A program made the translations under genes and the position numbers. Positions 44,160-52,947 of a stretch of DNA of 64,000 nucleotides are shown here, piece by piece; position 1 is the first letter of the stretch; each line of letters starts with the position of its first letter. The notes below the pieces were generated by a model that was not told the origin of the DNA, did not search any database, and saw nothing but the letters and a program-made list of their open reading frames with translations. Origin of the DNA: Sphingopyxis sp. QXT-31 (GTDB lineage Bacteria; Pseudomonadota; Alphaproteobacteria; Sphingomonadales; Sphingomonadaceae); the NCBI RefSeq assembly GCF_001984035.1, contig NZ_CP019449.1, positions 1,054,001 through 1,118,000 of the forward strand, given 5' to 3'.

Positions 44160-45739
44160 TACGCCTCCCCTTCCCCTTCTCCCTCGGGCAGTTCGAGACG
44201 GGGAAAGATCGGGACCGGCTGAACGACGGTGAAACCGCTGGCGGCTAGGTTTTCGAACCAGTCGGTATCGGCAAGTGCCGCGGAATCGCGCGCGTCTTCC
44301 GCTATGCCCATCTGGTCGAGCAATTTGTCGGCGGCTGCCGGCACGACCGGACGGATCGCGATCGCGAGCGTGCGCACCGCCTGGAACAGCGTCATCAGCA
44401 CCGCGCGCATGCGTTCGGGATCGGTCTTGCGCAGTGCCCAGGGCGCCTGCCCGTCGACATATTGGTTGCAAGCGAAGACCGCGCGGATCCAGTCCTCGAT
44501 GCCGACCGAAAAAGCGAGCTGCTCGAATTCGCGCGGCAGACGCTCGGTCGCCATCGCGTGCAAATCGGCCAGTAGGTCGGCATCATCCGGCGCCGGCGCA
44601 TAGTCGGCGGAAAGCTTGCCATCCAAATTCTTGAAAATCATCGATAAGCTGCGCTGTGCGAGATTGCCGAAGCTGTTCGCGAGGTCGGCGTTGGCGGTGC
44701 GCACGATCGCCTCGGCCGAATAGCTGCCGTCCTGCCCGAAGCTGACTTCGCGGAGCAGATAATAGCGCAGCGCATCGACCCCAAAGCGCTCGGCCAGTTC
44801 CATCGGGTCGACGACATTGCCGAGCGACTTCGACATCTTCTCGCCGCGGTTGAGCAGGAAGCCATGGCCGAACACCTGTTTGGGCAATGGCAGATTGGCG
44901 CTCATCAGGAAGGCCGGCCAGTAAACCGTATGAAAACGAACGATATCCTTGCCGATCATATGGATGTCCGCGGGCCAGAACTTTCCCCACTCGCCGTCGC
45001 GGTCGGGGAAGCCGAGCGCCGACATGTAAGTCGTGAGCGCGTCGACCCAGACATACATGACGTGCCCCGGCGAGCCCGGTACCGGCACACCCCAGTCGAA
45101 GCTGGTGCGCGAGACGCTCAAATCCTTGAGCCCGCCCTCGACGAAGCGCAGCACCTCGTTGCGGCGGCTTTCGGGGCGGACGAAGTCGGGATTGTCGTCG
45201 TAGAGCGCGAGCAATTTGTCCTGGTAGCTGGACAGTCGGAAAAACCAGCTTTCCTCGACGGTCCATTCGACCGGGGTACCCTGCGGCGAAAGCCGGGCCT
45301 CCCCTTCCCCCTGAAGCTCGCTTTCGTCGTAGAAAGCTTCGTCGCGAACCGAATACCAGCCCTCATAGCGGTCGAGATAGAGGTCGCCATTAGCCTCCAT
45401 CGCGCGCCACAGCGCCTGCGACGCTTCGTGGTGCGCGGGATCCGAGGTGCGCATGAAATGGTCGAAACTGATATTCAGCTTGGCATACATCTCACGGAAA
45501 TATCCCGACATTTCATCAGCGAGTTCGATCGTCGGGCGGCCCTGGTCGCGCGCGGTCTGGTACATTTTCAGGCCATGCTCGTCGGTGCCGGTGGTTAACC
45601 GCACGTCGCGGCCGCGCGCGCGCTGGAAACGCGCCATGACATCGGTCGCGATCGCCTCATAGGCATGGCCGATATGCGGACGGCCATTGGGATAGCTGAT
45701 CGCGGTTGTGATGTAGAAGCGGGTCTTGGTGTCGGACAT
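44159..45739 (-). CDS. metG: Methionyl-tRNA synthetase
   Basis: A 526-residue class I synthetase with the signature HIGH at 22-25 (PNGRPHIGHAYEAI) and KMSKS (NRGEKMSKSLGN). The connective peptide lacks the zinc-knuckle cysteines of E. coli MetRS, typical of the short alphaproteobacterial type. The anticodon-binding helix bundle follows (ANSFGNLAQRSLSM, DWIRAVFACNQYVDGQAPWA). There is no C-terminal dimerisation domain, and the chain ends in an acidic tail. It charges initiator and elongator tRNA-Met. Confidence 0.95.
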   Translation of the reverse strand: MSDTKTRFYITTAISYPNGRPHIGHAYEAIATDVMARFQRARGRDVRLTTGTDEHGLKMYQTARDQGRPTIELADEMSGYFREMYAKLNISFDHFMRTSDPAHHEASQALWRAMEANGDLYLDRYEGWYSVRDEAFYDESELQGEGEARLSPQGTPVEWTVEESWFFRLSSYQDKLLALYDDNPDFVRPESRRNEVLRFVEGGLKDLSVSRTSFDWGVPVPGSPGHVMYVWVDALTTYMSALGFPDRDGEWGKFWPADIHMIGKDIVRFHTVYWPAFLMSANLPLPKQVFGHGFLLNRGEKMSKSLGNVVDPMELAERFGVDALRYYLLREVSFGQDGSYSAEAIVRTANADLANSFGNLAQRSLSMIFKNLDGKLSADYAPAPDDADLLADLHAMATERLPREFEQLAFSVGIEDWIRAVFACNQYVDGQAPWALRKTDPERMRAVLMTLFQAVRTLAIAIRPVVPAAADKLLDQMGIAEDARDSAALADTDWFENLAASGFTVVQPVPIFPRLELPEGEGEGEA

Positions 45740-45777
45740 GGCCGCGCCTTAGCGGGTCGCGGGCGTCGGGGGAAGTC

Positions 45778-46755
45778 TCAGCGCGCGGGCTTCGGTGCGA
45801 GTTCGGCGAGGCAATTGCCGATTTCGAAACCCACCATCGCGCCGTCGTACGAGCCGCGGATCGCGTCGCGAACCGTGCGCTGGACGCGGTCCCATTGCGC
45901 GAGCACCGGCGCGATCTCGGCGAGCGGGCGCTCGCGCGCGAGCCCGGCGAGCAGGCCCGGAACGATGTCGATGACGAGTTCCAGCTTGGCGCGGTTGCTG
46001 GTCCCGGCAACCTCGCGCGCGAGCGCTTCGCGCAGGCGATTGTCGGGGTCGCCGGTGGCCGCGATCGCGAGCAATTTCTTCTCGGTCGCGGCGACGTCGC
46101 TGTCGACCAGCTCGAGCGCCTTGCCGGGAATGCCGCCCGCCGCGGCGACCGTGGCGCGGACCTCGGCCATCTCGGTCATGGGGCGCTTTTCGTGCAGCCA
46201 CGCCGTCATGACGGCACGCTCAACGGGCTGGAATCGCAGCGTTCTGCACCGCGAGCGGATCGTCGGGAGCAGGCGGCCCGGCGAATGGCTGATGAGCAGG
46301 AAGACCGTCTTCGCGGGCGGCTCCTCGAGCGTCTTGAGCAGGGCGTTGGCGGCATCGGTCTCAAGGTCGTCGATCGCGTCGACGATGATCACACGCCAGT
46401 CGCCGAGCGACAGCGAGAAATGCAGCCGGCGGATCATGGCGCGGATCTGGTCGATCGTGATGTTGCGCGCGAGGTCCTTGCCCTTGTCCTTCACCTGCCG
46501 CGTCAAATGGAGAATCTCGGGGTGGTTGGCCGCCTCGACCAAGCGGGCGGCGGCGGCGTCGCCGGGGTCGTCGAGCGACGGCGCATGCCCCTGTCCGCCC
46601 GGACCATGCGTGGCTAGGAAGCGCGCCGCACGCGCAGCGAAACCGGCCTTGCCCATGCCCTGCGGCCCGGCGAGCAGCCAGGCGTGGTGGAGCCGCCCGG
46701 CGGCCCAGGCCTCGAGAAAGGCTTGTTCAGGCGCGTGATGGCCGATCAGAGCCAT
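45778..46755 (-). CDS. holB: DNA polymerase III subunit delta'
   Basis: A 325-residue clamp-loader subunit. The P-loop region reads GPQGMGKAG, with Ala in place of the Ser/Thr after Lys+1, as expected for the δ' subunit that does not need ATP. DWRVIIVDAIDDLETDAANA, LLKTLEEPPAKTVFLLISHS and LLPTIRSRCRTLRF (sensor region) are typical. It helps load the β clamp. Start overlaps the tmk stop by 10 nt. The 38-nt gap to metG holds no gene. Confidence 0.93.
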   Translation of the reverse strand: MALIGHHAPEQAFLEAWAAGRLHHAWLLAGPQGMGKAGFAARAARFLATHGPGGQGHAPSLDDPGDAAAARLVEAANHPEILHLTRQVKDKGKDLARNITIDQIRAMIRRLHFSLSLGDWRVIIVDAIDDLETDAANALLKTLEEPPAKTVFLLISHSPGRLLPTIRSRCRTLRFQPVERAVMTAWLHEKRPMTEMAEVRATVAAAGGIPGKALELVDSDVAATEKKLLAIAATGDPDNRLREALAREVAGTSNRAKLELVIDIVPGLLAGLARERPLAEIAPVLAQWDRVQRTVRDAIRGSYDGAMVGFEIGNCLAELAPKPAR

Positions 46756-47369
46756 GGTTCGAGATGCTCCATCAGGCGCGACGTCACGGCGTCGGACGCG
46801 CCGCCGGCGTCGATGACGCGCCAGCGCTCGGTCTCGGCGGCGGCAAGTTCGGCGAAGCGCGCGGCGAGGCGCGCCTGATAGGCGGCGGGCTTGCTGCCCA
46901 TCCGGTCGGCGCCCGCGGCGTCTCGTGCCGCGAGGCGGCGCGCGGCCTCATCCTCGCCGAGCGTGAGCAGGAAGGTGCGGTCGGGGAGCAGGCCTTCGGA
47001 GCCTACCGCGTGGAGCGCGAGGATGTCGGCGTCGGTGAGCCCGCCGCCGCCGCCTTGGTAAGCGCGCGACGAGTCGACGAAGCGGTCGCAGAGTACCCAG
47101 GCGCCACGTTCGAGCGCGGGGCGGATCGTGCGCGCGACATGATCGGCGCGCGCGGCGGCGAAGAGCAAAGCTTCGCTGCGCGCGTCCCAGCGGTCGTCGC
47201 TGCCCTCCATCAGCAGGCTGCGGATCGCCTCGGCGCCGGGGCTGCCGCCGGGTTCGCGCGTGGTGACGACGTCGATGCCGCGCTCCGTCAGCGCGGCGGC
47301 GAGCGCGCGGAGTTGGGTCGACTTGCCGGCCCCCTCCCCGCCCTCGAGCGTGATGAAGTACCCGCTCAC
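46746..47369 (-). CDS. tmk: Thymidylate kinase
   Basis: A 207-residue kinase with P-loop GGEGAGKST, the TMP-binding DRFVDSSRAYQG (DR motif), TREPGGSPGAEAIR and the LID region AARRLAARDAAGADRMGS. It makes dTDP. The start is a GTG at 47369 overlapping the dacC stop (GTGA). The tmk-holB pair is the usual bacterial arrangement and links DNA precursor supply to the replisome. Confidence 0.95.
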   Translation of the reverse strand: MSGYFITLEGGEGAGKSTQLRALAAALTERGIDVVTTREPGGSPGAEAIRSLLMEGSDDRWDARSEALLFAAARADHVARTIRPALERGAWVLCDRFVDSSRAYQGGGGGLTDADILALHAVGSEGLLPDRTFLLTLGEDEAARRLAARDAAGADRMGSKPAAYQARLAARFAELAAAETERWRVIDAGGASDAVTSRLMEHLEPWL

Positions 47370-48298
47370 CGCGCGGCAACGCGCTGGCGCGAAGGCTGAG
47401 CGAAACCCCAGTCGATCAGCCGCGCGGCCTCCTCGCGGCGCGCCTTGTCGCTCGCCATGCCTGCGACGACCATCACCAGCCGCCGCCCGCCGCGCTTCGC
47501 CGAGCCGAGGAAGCAATAACCCGCCTCCGACGTGTGCCCGGTCTTGAGCCCATCGGCGCCGGCGAGGCCGAGGATCGGGTTGCGGTTGGGCTGGACGATC
47601 GGCTTGCCGTCGGGCGCGGTGCCGTGCTGGAGCTTCGGGATCGAGAAATAGCGCGCATAGGCTGCGGGATGGTCGCGGATCAGCCGGTCGGCAAGCATCA
47701 CGAGGTCGGCCGCCGATACTTTGGTCACCCCGCCGTCGGGCCAGCCGCTGGGGGTGCCGAACTTACTCGATTTCATACCAAGAGAGGTCGACACCGCATT
47801 CATTCTTTTGACGAATTCGGCCTCGCTGCCGTCGATACCGACCGCGAGCACCGCGGCGGCGTCATTGCCCGACACGGTGATCAGCCCCTTGAGCAGATCG
47901 TCGACGCTGACCTTCTCGCCGGGTGCGAGGAACATCGATGAGCCGCCGTTGCCCGCACGCCACTTCTTCCACTCGGCTTCGCCGACCGTGAACTCGGTGT
48001 CGCGCGACAATTTGCCCGCCTTGATCAGGTCGAGCACGACATAGGCGGTCATCACCTTGGCCATTGAGGCGGGCGCAAAGCGCTCGTCGGCGCCGCGTGA
48101 GTAGAGGATTTTGCCCGAATCGAGGTCTTTGAGCATTACGATCGGCGCCTGCGTGACATAGGCCGGGATCTGCGGCGCGGTCGGGACGGCCTTGGGCGGC
48201 GCAGCCTTGGTCTGCGCCAAGACCGTCGTGCCTTGCGCGAGCAGCAGCAGCGCCAGCGCGACGCCCCCTGCCCGGCCGATGCTGAAGCGACCCGGCAT
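47366..48298 (-). CDS. dacC: D-alanyl-D-alanine carboxypeptidase (PBP5/6 family)
   Basis: A 310-residue serine carboxypeptidase with a signal peptide (GGVALALLLLAQGTTVLAQ). Catalytic motifs: SxxK S78-K81 (FAPASMAKVM), SGN (LITVSGNDAAAV) and KTG (DGLKTGHTSEAG). It trims the terminal D-Ala from peptidoglycan stem peptides in the periplasm. The short C-terminus lacks the amphipathic membrane-anchoring helix common in longer PBP5 proteins. It lies 5 nt after the rlpA stop, in the envelope part of this operon. Confidence 0.92.
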   Translation of the reverse strand: MPGRFSIGRAGGVALALLLLAQGTTVLAQTKAAPPKAVPTAPQIPAYVTQAPIVMLKDLDSGKILYSRGADERFAPASMAKVMTAYVVLDLIKAGKLSRDTEFTVGEAEWKKWRAGNGGSSMFLAPGEKVSVDDLLKGLITVSGNDAAAVLAVGIDGSEAEFVKRMNAVSTSLGMKSSKFGTPSGWPDGGVTKVSAADLVMLADRLIRDHPAAYARYFSIPKLQHGTAPDGKPIVQPNRNPILGLAGADGLKTGHTSEAGYCFLGSAKRGGRRLVMVVAGMASDKARREEAARLIDWGFAQPSRQRVAAR

Positions 48299-48303
48299 CG
48301 GGA

Positions 48304-49299
48304 TCAGCGGTCGCGCTGGACCTGCGCGTCGCGGAAGCCCTTCGCCTTAGCCTTGCCGGCCGCGCTCAGCGCCTCGGCTTCACTGGCATAGGGGCCCATG
48401 CGCACACGCCACAGATTGCCCGCCTTGATCACGGTGCCGCCGACCGATTTGGCGGCCGACTTGGCGCGCGTTTCGCCGCTGAAGGCGGCGACCTGGACGA
48501 CATAGCTGCCGCTCGCGGCAACCGGTGCAGGCTTGGGCTTGGCGGGTGCCGCCGCGGGTTTGGGTGCAGGCGTCTTGACCGCCGCCGGTTTGGCCGCGCC
48601 TGGGCCTTCGACGATGAAGCGGTCGCCGCCCGGCGACGGAGCCGAGGGCGTCGGCTTGCTGGTCGTCGCGGTGACGGTGCCCGCGGGGACCGGCTGGCCC
48701 GCGAGCTTGCCGCGCAAGAGCACGAGCAGCGTGTCGGGGGTCGCGAGGCGCTCGGCGACGGGCTTGCCGCTGCGCAGCTGGAGCTTCTCCGCCGCGGGCG
48801 GATTGGTGCGGCGGACGCGCACCGCGGCGAGCCCGCCATTGAGGCCGAGCTGCTGCGCGGCGCCGCGCGACAGGTCGATCAGCCGGTCGTTCGCCATCGG
48901 GCCGCGGTCGTTGACGCGGACGAGGATGGTGCGTCCGGTGTCGAGCGCCGTGACCTCGACATAGGACGGCAAAGGCAAAGTCTTGTGCGCAGCGGTGATT
49001 GCGTCGGGATCGAAGGGCTCGCCGGTCGCCGTCGGGCGCCCCGCGAGTTCCTCGCCATACCAGCTCGCATAACCGACATCGTCGTAATCGGGGATGTCGG
49101 CGGGGGTGTAGGTGGTGCCGCCCACGGTGACGGGCGCGCCGAGCTTCGGCGGGCCGTCGACGGCCACCGGTCCGGCAGGCACCGGCGACGGAGCAGCGGT
49201 CGGGCCGCTTTCCTTCTTACCGTCGAAACTACCACAACCGGCGAGCAGCAACGCCGCTCCAGCCGCCATCAGGCCCCCGCCCCTAACGATCGATTTCAT
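48304..49299 (-). CDS. rlpA: Septal ring lytic transglycosylase RlpA, lipoprotein
   Basis: A 331-residue lipoprotein (lipobox LLAGC, Cys22). The RlpA double-ψ β-barrel has the signature GYASWYGEELAGRPTATGEP and NDRGPMANDRLIDLSRGA with the catalytic Asp. A long Pro/Ala linker follows, then a C-terminal SPOR domain (SYVVQVAAFSGETRAKSAA, LWRVRMGPYASEAEALSAAG), which binds denuded peptidoglycan at the septum. The start at 49299 is fixed by the signal sequence and overlaps the upstream transglycosylase by 17 nt. Confidence 0.93.
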   Translation of the reverse strand: MKSIVRGGGLMAAGAALLLAGCGSFDGKKESGPTAAPSPVPAGPVAVDGPPKLGAPVTVGGTTYTPADIPDYDDVGYASWYGEELAGRPTATGEPFDPDAITAAHKTLPLPSYVEVTALDTGRTILVRVNDRGPMANDRLIDLSRGAAQQLGLNGGLAAVRVRRTNPPAAEKLQLRSGKPVAERLATPDTLLVLLRGKLAGQPVPAGTVTATTSKPTPSAPSPGGDRFIVEGPGAAKPAAVKTPAPKPAAAPAKPKPAPVAASGSYVVQVAAFSGETRAKSAAKSVGGTVIKAGNLWRVRMGPYASEAEALSAAGKAKAKGFRDAQVQRDR

Positions 49300-50350
49300 C
49301 CGCCAATAACCCCACAGACAGCGCGTAAAAGTTGGAACAATTGTAGTCGAGTATCGCACGATAGTTGCCGGTCAGCAAATAGGCGGTTTTTCCGGGACCA
49401 TCGGGTTCGAGCAAAGTCGCCTGGACATGATCCGCCGGCCAGCGCCCGCCCGCGGGGACGATGCCGTCGGCGCGCCATTCGGCCATCGAGCGCCAGCGGC
49501 TGTGGCGTTCGAACACGCGCGGGCAGCGCGTCGCCTGGAGCTTGCTCGCGACGCGCGCGCGGTTGAAGCCCTCGGGCACGCGCACCGCGACGCCCCAGGG
49601 CTGGCCCGCACGCCAGCCGGCGCGGCGGAGATAGGCGCCGATCGATTCGATCGCGTCGGCCTCGCTCGACCAGATATTCGCGCGGCCGTCGCCGTCGCCG
49701 TCCTCGGCGACCTCGAGATAGACCGAGGGCAGGAATTGCGGGTAGCCGAAGGCACCGGCCCAGCTGCCCTTCAGCACCTGGCGCGGCACGCCCCGCTCGA
49801 CCATCTGCAACGTTGCGAGGAACTCGGGCTCGAACAGGCTGCGGCGGCGGCCCTCATAGGCGAGCGTCGCGAGCGCCTCGGGCAGGTCGAAATTGCCGGT
49901 GACTTGGCCATAGGCGGTCTCGTGGCCGAAGATCGCGATCATGATGCTGGTCGGCACACCGGTGCGCGCCTCGATGCGCGACAGGAGCGGCAACAACCGG
50001 TCGTGGACGCGGCGCCCGCCGCCGATGCGCGCGGCATCGACATGCTTCGCTTTGTACGGCGCAAACGCCGGGATCGGCGTGTTCGGGCTAGGCGGGCTGC
50101 CGAGATTGTCGCGGTCGAGCGCGACGACGCGGGCATTGTAGCTGAGCCCCGCGGTGACGCGGTCGAAAGTCGCGCGCGACACGCCCTTCGCCTGCGCCTT
50201 GGGCCAGAGCGACTGGACATAGGCATCGAAGCCGGGATCGCCGCTTCCCAGCGCATGGAGCGGGGCCGATGCCGCCATCGTCCACGCAGAGGCGGCGACC
50301 GCCGTCGCCTTCAGAAAACGGGCGATTCCAGAAGTTTTGCGTCGCATCAT
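49283..50350 (-). CDS. Lytic murein transglycosylase (MltB-type, SLT family 3)
   Basis: A 355-residue secreted enzyme: a hydrophobic segment (TAVAASAWTMAASAPLHAL) acts as the signal. The catalytic part has IMIAIFGHETAYGQVTGNFD (Glu in GHET) and ALATLAYEGRRRSLFEPEFL with LKGSWAGAFGYPQFLPSVYL. RANIWSSEADAIESIGAYL with R-R-AGW is typical of MltB. It cuts the glycan strand to 1,6-anhydromuropeptides. The second start (50347) is an alternative. The first gene of the long minus-strand run; 150 nt to the divergent FkbM gene. Confidence 0.92.
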   Translation of the reverse strand: MMRRKTSGIARFLKATAVAASAWTMAASAPLHALGSGDPGFDAYVQSLWPKAQAKGVSRATFDRVTAGLSYNARVVALDRDNLGSPPSPNTPIPAFAPYKAKHVDAARIGGGRRVHDRLLPLLSRIEARTGVPTSIMIAIFGHETAYGQVTGNFDLPEALATLAYEGRRRSLFEPEFLATLQMVERGVPRQVLKGSWAGAFGYPQFLPSVYLEVAEDGDGDGRANIWSSEADAIESIGAYLRRAGWRAGQPWGVAVRVPEGFNRARVASKLQATRCPRVFERHSRWRSMAEWRADGIVPAGGRWPADHVQATLLEPDGPGKTAYLLTGNYRAILDYNCSNFYALSVGLLADEIDR

Positions 50351-50500
50351 GTCCACCCCATAGGCCTGATCTGGCACGGATGCACGTGTCATGAACAGGG
50401 CGCCCGGAGACGAGCCGAGTCATAAGCGCGGCGGACGGAGCGGCGTTGACGCTGTTGCCCGGCGGCGGTACGCGCTGAGAGGATTTCAGCGAGGGGCGGC

Positions 50501-51364
50501 ATGGGTATCGATCCGGGATTGTTGCGGTTTTTCTCCCCGCTGCGCCGCCTGCGGGGGTGGCAGCGCTTGTGCCGCGCGCTCAGCGGCCCGGCGCGCCAGG
50601 CGCATGGCGAGACCCGGATGCGCTATTCGCGCGGCGAGGTGAGCCTCGACCCCGCCTCCTTCGTCGAATGGAATGTGCTCGTCCTTGGCGATTATGAGGG
50701 CGACGAGAAGCGCATCTTCTGCGACCTGGCGCGGCGGCGCGGCAGGACGGGCGTGTGCCTCGACGTCGGCGCCAATGTCGGCATGCATTCGCTGACCTTT
50801 GCCGAAGCCTTCGACCAAGTCGTGTCGGTTGAACCGAACCCTCCGGTTTTCAATCGCTTGGTGCGCAATATTGCCAGTGGGTCGAGTGGAAATGTCACGC
50901 CGCACAATGTCGGTCTGGCCGACGCCGATGGCGAATTGCTCTTCTACCAGCCGACCGAGGCCAACCAGGGCACCGGGACCTTCGACCCGATGTTCGCCCC
51001 CGCCAACGCCCGCGAAGTCTCGCTACCGATCCGGATCGGCGACGACCTGATCGCCGAGACCGGGCTGGCAGGGCGCATCGATGCGGTCAAGATCGACGTC
51101 CAGGGTTTCGAGCCGCAGGTGCTCGCGGGACTGGCCGCGACGCTGCGCGAATGCCGGCCACTACTGTGGTTCGAGGTGTCGGATTCGACGATCGAGCGAA
51201 TGGCGGATTATGGCGGGGTAAAGGGCGTGGTGCCGTTCGACTTCGACCTGTTCCGGTTCCGCACTTATGCGGTCGCGGGGCTGCTCTACCGGACCGAACT
51301 GGTGGCGTGCGATGCGGACGCGCCGCTGATCAACGCCGACTATCTGGTCGTGCCCAAAGGCTGA
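50501..51364 (+). CDS. FkbM family methyltransferase
   Basis: A 287-residue class I methyltransferase. The SAM-binding motif is CLDVGANVGMHSLTFAEAFD, then VVSVEPNP and later DAVKIDVQGFEPQVLAGLAA, WFEVSDSTIERM, the order seen in FkbM proteins that methylate sugars or polyketides. A basic helical N-terminus (PLRRLRGWQRLCRALSG) precedes it. Its function is probably glycan decoration, given the sugar genes elsewhere in the window. It is monocistronic and 56 nt before the tRNA-Ser gene. Confidence 0.85.
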   Translation: MGIDPGLLRFFSPLRRLRGWQRLCRALSGPARQAHGETRMRYSRGEVSLDPASFVEWNVLVLGDYEGDEKRIFCDLARRRGRTGVCLDVGANVGMHSLTFAEAFDQVVSVEPNPPVFNRLVRNIASGSSGNVTPHNVGLADADGELLFYQPTEANQGTGTFDPMFAPANAREVSLPIRIGDDLIAETGLAGRIDAVKIDVQGFEPQVLAGLAATLRECRPLLWFEVSDSTIERMADYGGVKGVVPFDFDLFRFRTYAVAGLLYRTELVACDADAPLINADYLVVPKG

Positions 51365-51420
51365 GCGCCGGGCGAGGTTTCGCTTGCTGAGAAACGCATG
51401 CGCGCTATGGCGCGGGGCGA

Positions 51421-51510
51421 GGACAGGTGGCCGAGTGGTTTAAGGCAGCGGTCTTGAAAACCGCCGTGGGTGCAAGCTCACCGTGGGTTCGAATCCCACC
51501 CTGTCCGCCA
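51421..51510 (+). tRNA. tRNA-Ser(TGA)
   Basis: A class II tRNA of 90 nt with encoded CCA. The acceptor stem GGACAGG pairs with CCTGTCC, the anticodon loop is CTTGAAA with TGA at 51455-51457, a long variable arm GTGGGTGCAAGCTCAC follows, and the T arm contains GTGGGTTCGAATCCCAC. Confidence 0.97.
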
Positions 51511-51529
51511 AATGCGATCGTCTGTGCGA

Positions 51530-52234
51530 TCAGAAATTCCAGGCGATCGTCGCGAGCCAGCTGTGCGAGCCGAAATTGCCCTTGAAACGCTGGCCGCCCT
51601 GGATGCTGGTGAATTTGAAGCCCTCGCCGTGGATCAGGCGATATTTGACTCCGAGATCGACATTTTTGGTGAGCGGAACATAGGCGCCCGCGAGAAACTG
51701 GCCGACCGGCCGCGTCGACTTGGCGTCGATGAAGGCCTCGAGCGGCAAGCGGCTGCGGAAGCGGCTGGCCTTCACCTGCTGAAACCCCACCCCGAGCCCG
51801 GCATAGGCGCCGATACGCCGATTGCCGCCCGCCTCTACAAGGACATTCGCCATCAGCGCCTTGCGATGCGTATAGCCCTTCACATCGGGATAGACGCCGG
51901 GCTGGCTGATCTCGGGCCCGGTGAGCAAGGTCGGGACATTGACTATATAGTCGTGGATGCGGCTGCGCTGTGCGACGAATTCGCCCTCGACGCGGATTGT
52001 GCCGAAGTCGTACCCCGCCGCGAGCGCCGTGTCGAACTGACCGGTGTGATAATCGACGCGATTGGCCTCCTTGACGCCATCGACGCGGAATTCGGTGTCG
52101 ACAGGATCGGTGAGGCCCAGGCCATATTGGACATAAGCCTTGCCGTCGCGCGCCTGCGCCGCGGAGGGGATCAACAGGCCGACCGCCAGCAACGCGGTAA
52201 ACGCCCCGGCGGGCCGTTTATGGTTCGATTTCAT
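51530..52234 (-). CDS. Outer-membrane beta-barrel protein
   Basis: A 234-residue protein with a signal peptide (AFTALLAVGLLIPSAAQA) and alternating aromatic β-strands: AYVQYGLGLTDPVDTEFRVD, DTALAAGYDFGTIRVEGEFV, NRRIGAYAGLGVGFQQVKAS, VDLGVKYRLIHGEGFKF, ending SHSWLATIAWNF with the terminal Phe that BamA recognises. It resembles 8-strand barrels such as OmpA-like/OmpW families (inference). Stop lies 20 nt from the tRNA-Ser gene on the opposite strand. The start at 52234 is by signal peptide. Confidence 0.8.
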   Translation of the reverse strand: MKSNHKRPAGAFTALLAVGLLIPSAAQARDGKAYVQYGLGLTDPVDTEFRVDGVKEANRVDYHTGQFDTALAAGYDFGTIRVEGEFVAQRSRIHDYIVNVPTLLTGPEISQPGVYPDVKGYTHRKALMANVLVEAGGNRRIGAYAGLGVGFQQVKASRFRSRLPLEAFIDAKSTRPVGQFLAGAYVPLTKNVDLGVKYRLIHGEGFKFTSIQGGQRFKGNFGSHSWLATIAWNF

Positions 52235-52299
52235 CGCTTTCCCTAACTGACCCGATACGGGCATATGAGGAGAGCGAGGCGCGCGCAATCGAAACAAAT

Positions 52300-52863
52300 T
52301 CAGCTGGCGGCTTTAACGAGCACCCACAGGCCGATGACGAGGAAGAGCCCGGCCGCGATCCTGCGTACCGTGTCGAGGTTGACGCGCTTCAGCAGTTCGT
52401 GGCCGAGGAAGATCGCAGGGACGTTGGCGATCATCATACCAATCGTCGTTCCCGCCGTGACCAGTGCGACGCTCTGATATTGCGCGCCGAGCGCGATCGT
52501 CGCGACCTGGGTCTTGTCGCCCATTTCGACGAGGAAGAAGGCGATCAGCGTGGTCAGGAAGGCCCCGAATCGCGGTTTGGGGGTTTCGTCGTCCTCGAGC
52601 TTGTCGGGGATCAGCGTCCACGCCGCCATCGCGATGAAGCTCGCGCCGATGGCGTAGCGGAAGACCGGGCTGTCGAGGAAGGCGGCCGCCGAGGCGCCGA
52701 GCAGCGCGGCGAGCGCGTGGTTCGCGAGCGTTGCCACCAAGATGCCGACCATGATCGGCAGCGGTTTGTTGAAGCGGGTCGCGAGCAGGATCGCGAGCAA
52801 TTGCGTCTTGTCGCCGATCTCGGCGAGCGCGACGACGGCGGTCGAGGTGAAGAGGGCTTCCAT
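52300..52863 (-). CDS. TMEM165/GDT1 (UPF0016) family Mn2+/Ca2+ transporter
   Basis: A 187-residue membrane protein with six predicted helices. The two ExGDK(T/S) motifs, ALAEIGDKTQLLAI and VEMGDKTQVATIAL, define the UPF0016/GDT1 family, whose bacterial members export Mn2+. A yybP-ykoY (manganese) riboswitch lies upstream on the same strand, strongly supporting a manganese role. The start at 52863 is preceded by GGAG close to a 13-bp hairpin that could close the ribosome-binding site. Such a gene would protect the cell from manganese overload. Confidence 0.95.
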   Translation of the reverse strand: MEALFTSTAVVALAEIGDKTQLLAILLATRFNKPLPIMVGILVATLANHALAALLGASAAAFLDSPVFRYAIGASFIAMAAWTLIPDKLEDDETPKPRFGAFLTTLIAFFLVEMGDKTQVATIALGAQYQSVALVTAGTTIGMMIANVPAIFLGHELLKRVNLDTVRRIAAGLFLVIGLWVLVKAAS

Positions 52864-52874
52864 GGGACACTCCG

Positions 52875-52926
52875 GGGCCGGGCGGCGTTGCGATTCCAAC
52901 GGACATCGAAACCCGCCGCCCGGCCC
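52875..52926 (-). promoter_or_regulatory. 13-bp hairpin next to the Shine-Dalgarno of the Mn transporter gene
   Basis: Bases 52875-52887 (GGGCCGGGCGGCG) and 52914-52926 (CGCCGCCCGGCCC) are perfect complements around a 26-nt loop. The stem ends 1 nt before the GGAG at 52873-52870, and no T-run follows. It is the likely expression platform of the riboswitch, acting on ribosome access rather than by intrinsic termination; this is inference from position. Confidence 0.6.
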
Positions 52927-52947
52927 GGACGTGGGGTCGATGCCATT

